Positions 55,901 to 64,000 of a stretch of 64,000 bases of DNA are shown one piece after another. Origin of the DNA: Cladopsammia gracilis (Eukaryota > Cnidaria > Anthozoa > Scleractinia > Dendrophylliidae); contig JAJGOT010000741.1 of the NCBI GenBank assembly GCA_022457155.1, positions 55,001-119,000 of the forward strand. The letters run 5' to 3'. Each line of letters starts with the position of its first letter. Within the stretch, counting starts at the first letter, position 1. A program made the position numbers and the translations under genes. Under the pieces are notes generated by a model. That model had not been told where the DNA came from and ran no database searches. It was given only the letters and a program-made list of their open reading frames with translations.

Positions 55901-58900
55901 AGAAGGTGCCCACTAAAAGACCATCTGCCAAGCCATAGAGAAATGAAAATGCTATAAGGTGTCCATAAGTTTTAGCTTTTGAAAGAAAAACAACATCAGA
56001 TCCATCTAGAATAAGGCCAATCATGTACACATAAACTGGATTTACGCGACGCATGTTACAGATTAATCCACTGAGCAAACGAGCAATGAATGTGCAGATA
56101 CCAATGTAAATAAACAGCCTTGATGCTGCGTCAGCTGACACATGGAGATCCTCTGAAAATCTCACCTGTAAGAAAAATTGGAGCAAAGACATTTTTAAGG
56201 GGGCTTGAAATATTAAGTTAAGATGCCCTCGCTTTAAACGTCAGACTGAAGGAGGAAACACCTTTACCACCACCTGTTGTCAATTGTGGAATGCTTTACT
56301 ATCGATCTCAGACGTCCTTGGACAAGGGATTTTTTTCGGCCCGCTTCACGGGCTGTTGGTTTCAGTCTGCGGTTAAAAAAATGTCGTCACGTGATGACAT
56401 TTTTTTGGCTCTGCGGTTTCAAAAATGTTGATCACGTGACGCCATTCGGTTACTCGCGCCAAAAAGAAAACCGGCAAAGTGATCAAAGATGTTGGGGAGT
56501 AAAACCGGCCGAAGCTATCATCCAGGGAAATAATAGTGCATTGGCGAACTCGTGAGAAGTTACACGCTGAACTGCATCTTTAGTCATTCGAAGCATTTTA
56601 CATCGCTCAAAGCCCTCGCCGTAAAAAACCTTAAATTGTACAACGGACATGTTGGCGCGAAAATGAATTCACGGCCGTGGGAAGTCGAAATAAAGCATCA
56701 CGTGATCAACATTTTTTGAAACCGCAGAGCCAAAAAAAATGTCATCACGTGACGACATTTTTTTAACCGCAGACTGAAACCAACAGCCCGTGAAGCGGGC
56801 CGAAAAAAATCCCTTGTCCAAGGACGTCTGAGATCGATAGTATCTCTTTCTTTAAGACAAAGGGACACATTATATTCTTTTAAGCAGGCAATGTGGAATT
56901 AACTTTTTAATCAGCAACAGCTTATTAATCATTTTATTGTTTAAATGTTAGTTTTTAGATTTCTTTTTCATAGATTATAATGTAAAGTAATTAGTTTAAG
57001 TTTTATCGTCTATTCAAGTTCGAACTTCTTAGTGCTATTTCAGATTTCTTATTCTTATTCTTATAATGTAAAGTAATTAGTTTAAGTTTTATTGTCTATT
57101 CAATTCGAACTTTTAGTGCTATTTTTATCAATTATATCTAAATTCGTAATTTTTATAGTTTTGTAAATTAGAGTAGTGTTATAGAGGGCCACAAGTTTAT
57201 TAGCTTTGCCATTTAGTGCAACCCTCTTTAAATAAAGACTTACCAATTATAATTACTAGCAGTAACAGGGTTGCCACTCATTAGAACATAAAAATTCCCT
57301 GACTTTTCACTGACCTCAAAACAATTTTCACTGACTTTGCATTAGGCGAATTTTCAAATAAGCCACATCCACTATTACATTTGCTTCAGCTTCTTTTGCA
57401 GACCATCAATATTCTTCTCTTCATTTTCGATCTCTTTACGTTTTTCACGGGATTTTGAACGCATGGCATTTGACTTCACCAAAATTCAAACAAAATCCCT
57501 GACTTTTCACTGACTTTGACAAGAACTAAGATTTTCCCTGACTTTTTGCAAAATTCCCTGACTTTTCTCTGACCTTGAAAAAGTTTTGTTTTTCCCTGAC
57601 CGTGGCAACCCTGAGTAATCACAGATTATGGAGACGCAGTTGAAGGAATTTCTGGCAGAAATGAGCTCCTGAAAAAAAAAAAACAACAATAGGGGCGGCC
57701 ACTTGGAAGACCGGCCACCACAAAGACTACTTCTGATCTATTCATTCAAGTCATTATATCAAATCCCCCACCCCCTCCCCACTACTGCTGCCTTTCTATA
57801 ACAGCCCTGCTTTATTGGCCCTACTTCTGATCTATTCATTCAAGTCATCATATCAAATCCCCCACCCCCTCCCCACTACTGCTGCCTTTCTATAACAGCC
57901 CTGCTTTATTGGCCCTACTTCTGATCTATTCATTCAAGTCATCATATCAAATCCCCCACACCCTCCCCACTACTGCTGCCTTTCTATAACAGCCCTGATT
58001 TATTGGCCCTACTTCTGATCTATTCATTCAAGTCATCATATCAAATCCCCCACCCCCTCCCCACTACTGCTGCCTTTCTATAACAGCCCTGCTTTATTGG
58101 CCCTACTTCTGATCTATTCATTCAAGTCATCATATCAAATCCCCCACCCCCTCCCCACTACTGCTGCCTTTCTATAACAGCCCTGCTTTATTGGCCCTAC
58201 TTCTGATCTATTCATTCAAGTAATCATATCAAATCCCCCACACCCTCCCCACTACTGCTGCCTTTCTATAACAGCCCTGATTTATTGGCCCTACTTCTGA
58301 TCTATTCATTCAAGTCATTATATCAAATCCCCCATCCCCTCCCCACTACTGCTGCCTTTCTATAACAGCCCTGCTTTATTGGCCCTACTTCTGATCTATT
58401 CATTCAAGTAATCATATCAAATCCCCCACACCCTCCCCACTACTGCTGCCTTTCTATAACAGCCCTGCTTTATTGGCCCTACTTCTGATCTATTCATTCA
58501 AGTCATTATATCAAATCCCCCATCCCCTCCCCACTACTGCTGCCTTTCTATAACAGCCCTGCTTTATTGGCCCTACTTCTGATCTATTCATTCAAGTAAT
58601 CATATCAAATCCCCCACCCCCTCCCCACTACTGCTGCCTTTCTATAACAGCCCTGATTTATTGGCCCTACTTCTGATCTATTCATTCAAGTCATCATATC
58701 AAATCCCCCACCCCCTCCCCACTACTGCTGCCTTTCTATAACAGCCCTGCTTTATTGGCCCTACTTCTGATCTATTCATTCAAGTCATCATATCAAATCC
58801 CCCACCCCCTCCCCACTACTGCTGCCTTTCTATAACAGCCCTGCTTTATTGGCCCTACTTCTGATCTATTCATTCAAGTAATCATATCAAATCCCCCACA

Positions 58901-61440
58901 CCCTCCCCACTACTGCTGCCTTTCTATAACAGCCCTGCTTTATTGGCCCTACTTCTGATCTATTCATTCAAGTCATCATATCAAATCCCCCACCCCCTCC
59001 CCACTACTGCTGCCTTTCTATAACAGCCCTGCTTTATTGGCCCTACTTCTGATCTATTCATTCAAGTCGTCATATCAAATCCCCCACCCCCTCCCCACTA
59101 CTGCTGCCTTTCTATAACAGCCCTGCTTTATTGGCCCTACTTCTGATCTATTCATTCAAGTCATCATATCAAATCCCCCACCCCCTCCCCACTACTGCTG
59201 CCTTTCTATAACAGCCCTGCTTTATTGGCCCTACTTCTGATCTATTCATTCAAGTCATCATATCAAATCCCCCACCCCTCCCCACTACTGCTGCCTTTCT
59301 ATAACAGCCCTGCTTTATTGGCCCTACTTCTGATCTATTCATTCAAGTCATCATATCAAATCCCCCACCCCCTCCCCACTACTGCTGCCTTTCTATAACA
59401 GCCCTGATTTATTGGCCCTACTTCTGATCTATTCATTCAAGTCGTCATATCAAATCCCCCATCCCCTCCCCACTACTGCTGCCTTTCTATAACAGCCCTG
59501 ATTTATTGGCCCTACTTCTGATCTATTCATTCAAGTCGTCATATCAAATCCCCCATCCCTTCTCTCCAATGGTGACAAATTTCTGTTGTAAAGTGGCATT
59601 TAATTTGTAGAGAGATTTAATTCTTAGTTCATTAACTACTACATATTTTTTTCTCATACCACCAAAAAGGATAAGGTTAATTTAATATCAGAGAACAAAA
59701 CCAGGTACCAGACAAACTTTTTTTTTCAATTACAGAAAATAATAGAACTGTTCTTACCAGGTGAAACCGTGGAGTGTTGTGTCCTAAGTTGGCCAATGTG
59801 TTACAAAGAGTCAATACTACAAACATCTTTTTCTTGAAAACAGAAAAGTCAACAAACCATCTTTTTGACTTTTCTTTTGTCCTTTCATCCTTTTCATCTA
59901 AATTTTCTGATTCTTCATTCACCTGTTCAGTCTCTTGTTCTTCATTCTTTACCACAGCAGGATCAAAAGTCAAACACAAAAAACAAACAACTGAAAAGAT
60001 TCCTGCCATTATGCGATAAGTCTTTCTCCAGTCAAAGGTATTCAGTAAGGCTTGAAGAATTGGTGCCACAGCAAAAACACCTATTCCACTTCCTGATGCA
60101 ATAATACCAGTTGCTATAGATTGCTTCTTTTTGAAGTACAATGATGTCACCACATAACATGAAACAAAGAGGCAACTACTTCCAAACCCAAACAAGACAC
60201 TGTAAGTTACATACATGATGGCAATACTTGAAGCAAGCGATGAGAGTAATAGACCACTGATGCACGATAAGGTACCTATGAAAGCAGTTAGACGGCATCC
60301 AAATCGATTCACCAACACACTTGTCAAAGGGCCAAGGGTAAAAGTAAAAGCTAAACCAACTGAACCAACCCAAGCTGGAAGAAAAAGCAAAAATGTTGCT
60401 TAATAACAATTTATTGCTTACCAGTATCACCGGTATATTACTATAATTTAATGACCGCTGACCATTCCCTGTGAACAAATATCCCATTTTGCACTCCGAG
60501 CTTTGTGCAGTTTTCGATTTCGATTTAAATACTTGCACTACTGGAGACGAGAGAGTGAGAAAAGCCTCTGACATCAAATCCAGGCTAAACAATAACAAGC
60601 AGACAATGCCCAAAACATTCTCCTGGTTTATAAGCATTAACAGGTTGGCAGGCCATGGGTAACCCAAGCGCACTGTGCGAGTAGGGAAACTAGGTACTAG
60701 AATTGAATTTTAGGGCTTTGATAAACTTAGAAATATTTGCAAAACATTTTGCACAAAATTACACTGGAAAAGTACAAATAAAGTTCAAAATAACGTGTTA
60801 ACATGCAACCTGGAGTCTTTGTCTTTCCCTTAAGTCCCTCTGGAGCCTGAGTGTGTTTGGGTATTTTCTTCACTGTGTTCCAGTATATAAGTCTTAAGGA
60901 TAGACAAAGACACCAGATTGCAGGAATTTCTTCTTAATTTCTTAAAAAAAAACCCCAAAGATTCAAGTCGGGCATTCGCAGTTGCATGATATGTTTTTCC
61001 CAGCACGTTGGCTTGCAGGATATCTTTTTTCCAAAATTAACCCCCACCCCCCCCCTCTCCCTCCACTCAAAGTGAAATAGTCGTTAGTTGGCCGGGGGGG
61101 GGGGGGGGGGGCGGCCCGGAGGGGGGGGGGAATACATGCCACATGCCTGGGCACTGCTGGAATTGACGGATGCATAAATGATCAACTCTTGATTTTTGCC
61201 TCTAGTTTGCAGTGTAAAAGGGGAATATTTGTTGTTCTTCTTGCCTGTTCTTTCACGTGTTTCCTGAAAATAATCCATTAACACTGGAAAGAGAATTCCA
61301 AAATTGAGCGTGGTACCAAGGGTTAGAGCGATGATAAAAGTGCCACAGAAACAAACGAGCCATGACCACGGGCTGTCTACTTCCTTTCTGCATCTTTCAG
61401 GTAACTGAACTGACGTGAAAACTCCACACAATGTCGCCAT
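52960..61440 (-). CDS. SLC16-like monocarboxylate transporter, 458 aa, four coding exons
   Basis: Paralogue of the gene at 47000-51964, transcribed towards it. Minus-strand exons are 61440-61245, 60374-59758, 56165-55796 and 53153-52960 (stop TAA), with intron phases 1, 0 and 1. Exon 3 has exactly the same length (370 nt) as in the paralogue. The first intron has a GC rather than GT donor (ACAG|gcaaga). Residues DSPWSWLVCFCG match the first SLC16 motif and LYFKKKQSIATGIIASGSG the second. The central loop is highly charged (NEEQETEQVNEES). Twelve membrane segments are expected and the substrate is unknown. Introns hold two Penelope-like remnants, a foldback element, a retroelement tail and a 94-bp satellite of 20 units. 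Intron 3 stays open past its donor into a Penelope-like remnant. Confidence 0.87.
53690..54210 (-). mobile_element. decayed Penelope-like element fragment (GIY-YIG region)
   Basis: On the minus strand VYRYKIPCECSKVYIAKQGG matches the VYKIPC-x-C-x-VYIG start of the GIY-YIG endonuclease of Penelope-like retroelements. Phrases such as TGEAY..SRPTL and LHPLGKQNG follow in broken frames. Several stops make it dead. It lies in intron 3 of transporter gene 2. Confidence 0.65.
54396..54800. repeat. local ~150-bp duplication split by a retroposed tail
   Basis: 54396-54486 and 54551-54640 are near-identical (CAGTGTGCATAGTCTGGTTC, GTGGGTTGTTGGCTGTTCGG). The flanking segments 54487-54545 and 54714-54798 also match (GTGCCATCT, TTGCAGG, TTGTTCTTCAAGCA). 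Between them, 54641-54712 is an AAT tract plus ATTTCTGTAGCGC...GCGCTTTACAATG and an A run, a retroposed tail. Confidence 0.75.
55095..55728 (-). mobile_element. Penelope-like element fragment with GIY-YIG domain
   Basis: The minus-strand frame encodes the end of a Penelope-like polyprotein: a connector (ITLPFKDQKSADSVRRQLSD), then the GIY-YIG nuclease start VVYEFKCNSCDANYIGYTCR with RIEEH, and IGKHLKYEH further on, ending at the stop at 55212. The reverse transcriptase core is absent (5' truncation). The 3' region contains GATAATGGTGACATGTCGTC and GCCGAAACGTC. It is inserted in intron 3 of transporter gene 2 in the same orientation as the host gene. Confidence 0.85.
56297..56842. mobile_element. 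foldback element with ~145-bp nearly perfect arms
   Basis: The arms start TACTATCGATCTCAGACGTC and contain GGCCCGCTTCACGGGC. Each arm also has its own palindrome around TCGTCACGTGATGACA, and a second CACGTG near its inner end. The unique centre is about 250 bp. The outer TA may be the target duplication. It lies in intron 2 of transporter gene 2. Confidence 0.88.
56950..57255 (+). mobile_element. retroelement 3' tail with an internal ~90-bp duplication
   Basis: ATAATGTAAAGTAATTAGTT and TTTAAGTTTTAT(C/T)GTCTATTC occur twice. The end GAGGGCCACAAGTTTATTAG followed by CTCTTTAAATAAAGACTTAC is a typical non-LTR retrotransposon tail with a poly(A) signal. No coding part remains. Confidence 0.6.
57717..59570. 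repeat. 94-bp satellite, about 20 tandem units
   Basis: Each unit contains TTTATTGGCCCTACTTCTGA, TCTATTCATTCAAGT, a C-rich core (CCCCCACCCCCTCCCC) and ACTACTGCTGCC. Units differ at a few fixed positions (TCATC, TCATT, TAATC or TCGTC; CACCCC, CACACC or CATCCC; CTGCTTT or CTGATTT), and neighbouring combinations recur. The array fills most of intron 2 of transporter gene 2 near its 5' end. On the transcribed sense (minus) strand every unit is G-rich. Confidence 0.95.
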
Positions 61441-61744
61441 TATATTCCTAATCCAGCAGTTTTCTGTTCTTGCATAAAAACCGGATGTTACCGGATGTTC
61501 GTTACGAGTGTTGCATTGCGTGACAAAAGTCCCGGATCTCGTCCCCAGGGCCTATTTTGCTTTCAAATTTCAAAATGGCAAGGCCGGCGGGCAGGCGGGC
61601 GGGCGGGCAAGGTTACAAAGAAACTGTGGACAGGAAGACCTGAGATAACAACGGTCTGGACCACCTCGGACACTTATTGAGAATTATATAACGTAATGTC
61701 GACACTTAGAATTTTATTTTCAATAAATTTTTAAGTGTAAAAAA

Positions 61745-61835
61745 GAAAATCTAAAATCCCCACTCAGGATTGAACCTGTGACCTCAGCTAGGCTTAGGCT
61801 TACATAGCCTACCGTACCACTGTACCACCTAGCTT
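61745..61835 (-). ncRNA. tRNA-like sequence (pseudo-tRNA or SINE head)
   Basis: On the minus strand GCTAGGTGGTACAGTGGTA resembles an A box and GGTTCAATCCT a B box. A perfect 5-bp stem TAGGC/GCCTA encloses a 7-nt loop TATGTAA. The distance between the boxes is a few bases too long, U33 is replaced by A and the acceptor stem is poor. It is probably a tRNA pseudogene or the head of a SINE rather than a functional tRNA. Confidence 0.45.
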
Positions 61836-61921
61836 CTCGGGTTTCTTAGTCCTAAATTTAACCATATAAACTGCTACCCCTAACCTCAACTGAAAGCTAA
61901 CCAGTTACTCTGTAAGTCTCA

Positions 61922-62113
61922 GGCCCCGTCCACACTTATCCGGATATTTTTGAATCCGCAACTTTTTTGTTGCGGATTGGCCTTCCGTCCACACGTATCC
62001 GGCGAATTCGGGCAAATACGGTTCGAATACGCTACGTGTGGACGCGAATATTTCCTAATCCGTAACAAAAAAGTTGCGGATTCAAAAATATCCGGATATG
62101 TGTGGACGGGGCC
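61922..62113. mobile_element. MITE with GGCCCCGTCCACAC ends and TCA duplication
   Basis: Inverted ends GGCCCCGTCCACACTTATCC (right end one base different) are flanked by TCA on both sides (61919-61921 and 62114-62116). The inner arms TGAATCCGCAAC and GTTGCGGATTCA also pair. It is related in its termini to the element at 2414-2874. Confidence 0.85.
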
Positions 62114-62949
62114 TCAATAAGGTGTCCGAAGTGGTCCAGGCCGCAGTTATCTGAGGTCTTCCCTGTGGACAAGGCTGCCAAAACATGATGAAATGCCTTC
62201 GTTTCGTTTGAACATCGGATTCAGAATCAAATTACCAGAAAACAAACAACACTGCATGTAACTGAAAATAATCTCCGAAAATTTTGAAAGCGAGTTAAAA
62301 ACGGTTACAAGATATAAAACAACAACAACAATTTTTTCTTTGTACAACAATGCAAGAGTTGGGTCGTTTGGTTTGCCCTGCAAATAGCTAAAAAGCCAAT
62401 CGTGGCGGGGCAAAACAAGTACACGAATAACACAAATTATGTAATAAGATCAAGAACCTTATACTATTACAATTACAAAGCGTTGCAGATTGCACTAAAA
62501 ATAAATAAAACACAGAAGAACAAAAAAAAGTCAACTATGCAATTGAATGGTTCGTCTATTTTTGTTAATCAATCGTATTTAATCTTTTTATTTGAATCAT
62601 TTTATATCTTGTAACCGTTTTATTACATTTTTACTTAGCTCTTTGCAGTCCCTGATGAAGTTTAGTTTTACCTAACCGAAATATTGGGCAATAAAACACC
62701 CTTTACAGCTGTCCGATCAGCCTTGCATTAAGGTTCAAGTTTTATTCAATACTGCTGATTCGCCGTGCTGTTTGTCCAAGTGGTCCTTGCTTTATTTGAG
62801 AGTTGGCTTAAAAACCCAACCCCTCCCCCCTCCCTTGAGAAGAGCGAATATTTTGTTTGGTACAATATTTCAGCTGGCCAGACCAGCCTTCTTCAGGTAT
62901 AAAATGTTACTGGATTTACAATATGTTATACGATGTTATATAAAAGGGG

Positions 62950-63552
62950 AATTTCACAATATAGTGTAATAAACAATACAATAATTGAGGCACTTTGTTC
63001 CACAACATACCTTGCTAAATATTTACCGTGCGTTAATCTTGCCTTATTTATCCTATGGTTTGATAGTTTGGGTACAGGCGTCAAAAATACATTTAAAAAA
63101 ATCGTATTGCTTCAGAAAAAAGTTCTCCGTTTCATATTTTTTTACCAACAGAAATGTTCATGCCATTCCTTTTTTCATTGATGCAAATATCCTGCCAATT
63201 AGCTTTCTCTATTTTAAGTCTGTATCTTACCTAATGCATCACATTCATACTAATACTGTACCCTCAAAAATCGTTAATTTGTTCTCACAGATATCATCCA
63301 TTCATGCATATAACACAAGATCATCCTTGACTGAAACAATATGTACATCAAAAAATTTAATCTTGAAAAACTAAGACAAGCCGTCCCAATTTTTGGCACT
63401 AAAATTATGGAATGAGATGAGAAATATGTCAAAATATGTGTTTAAACGAAAATTAATCAGTGTGCTCTTTGAAATATTAAAAGACAAAGATGATTACCTT
63501 GACACTACCATAATAATACGAGAAATAAAATCGCGAAATCCTAAACGTTAGC
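62950..63552 (+). mobile_element. LINE fragment, reverse transcriptase C-terminal region
   Basis: The translation reads LLNIYRALILPYLSYGLIVW, then FFIDANILPISFLYFKSVSY, HAYNTRSS and, after a frameshift near 63370, ALKLWNEMRNMS and IREIKSRNPKR before a stop. This is the typical C-terminal part of a CR1/Jockey-like non-LTR retrotransposon. It is 5'-truncated and frameshifted, hence inactive. Confidence 0.8.
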
Positions 63553-63706
63553 TTCTTTTACAGTTTGCATTAAACAGATTTTCTTGCTTTGAATTTATTA
63601 CATATTTCTTCTTTTCTTTTAATCTTTGCTTTTTGCTTATTACCTGTAATATCTGATTTGCAATAGAATTAATTTGGCACGCCTCGACTAGCGTCTTTTT
63701 TTGCTT

Positions 63707-64000
63707 AAGGCTGGTTCTCATCTAATCGTCCCGGTCGTAGAAGTCGTTTCAAAAGTTTTTTGCAAACGACTCAGACGATCGGGACGACTCAAGCGATCTG
63801 GGTTCTCATATGATCGTCCCGGTCGTCTCGAACGTCACTGAGCGCGGTCGTAAACTGTGTCCGACAACATGTTTTGGGCAATAATACTGCATTCTGGGGT
63901 AGATTTGGGTCGCTTCGATCGCCTCAGTCGTCCCGGTCGCCTGAGAGTAATTCTCATATGATCGTCCCCGATTTTTCACGATCGTCACGATCGTCCCAGT
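63707..64000. mobile_element. inverted-repeat element cut by the window end
   Basis: It begins after TTA with AGGCTGGTTCTCATCTAATC and is full of sense and antisense GATCGTCCCGGTCGT phrases, in the same style as the elements at 29997 and 61922. The right terminus lies beyond the window. Confidence 0.6.

Larger units (their letters stand above)
61441..64000. other. 5' flank of transporter gene 2 and right end of window
   Basis: Contains a GGCGGGCGGGC tract (about 61579-61612), a tRNA-like sequence, a MITE, a LINE fragment and a truncated inverted-repeat element. The presumed promoter of the transporter gene is upstream of 61440; no TATA box stands out. 62120-62860 has no recognised gene. Confidence 0.5.

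Noticed and set aside
55212..56192. Single-exon 326-aa gene
   Set aside because: It is exon 3 of the transporter gene read through its donor into a Penelope-like remnant. Kept as a finding about possible intron retention, not as a gene.
57717..59570. CRISPR-like regular array
   Set aside because: Units are fully tandem with no unique spacers, in an intron of a eukaryotic gene. It is a satellite.

Overview
The window is animal nuclear DNA, most likely from an anthozoan cnidarian (stony coral or close relative). The evidence is intron-rich genes with GT-AG junctions, AATAAA poly(A) signals, no operons or ribosome binding sites, and a very dense load of inverted-repeat MITEs, tRNA-derived SINEs, LINE and Penelope-like fragments, minisatellites and AAT/ATT microsatellites. 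The cnidarian assignment rests on my recognition of repeat and gene types and is an inference.

Layout. 1-4499: gene-free, repeat-rich. 4500-22037: three tandem calmodulin-like EF-hand genes, all on the minus strand. They share one intron plan: an ATG-only first coding exon in two of them, then exons of about 30, 144 and 240-249 nt, then a 23-26 nt last exon. The first gene keeps four canonical calcium loops; the other two have degenerate loops. 22038-26129: gene-poor. 26130-29275 (+): a two-exon secreted, probably GPI-anchored Ly6/three-finger protein. 29276-36875: repeats, ending in a 37-bp minisatellite. 36876-45337: an 8.46-kb PIF/Harbinger-type DNA transposon inserted into that minisatellite. 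It has a 15-bp TIR, a 3-bp ATT duplication, an intact DDE transposase gene, an opposite-strand Myb/SANT-like partner gene, and a large inverted duplication carrying a third, unrecognised ORF. 47000-51964 (+) and 52960-61440 (-): two convergent paralogous SLC16-like monocarboxylate transporter genes with identical intron phases; their introns hold long tandem arrays, a foldback element and Penelope-like remnants. 61441-64000: repeats, a tRNA-like sequence and a LINE fragment.

The host genes fall into three unrelated sets: calcium sensing (calmodulin-like trio), cell surface (Ly6) and transport (SLC16 pair). Two of the sets are local duplications. Exon structures were assembled by hand from splice signals, reading phase and family homology. 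No database search or expression data were available.
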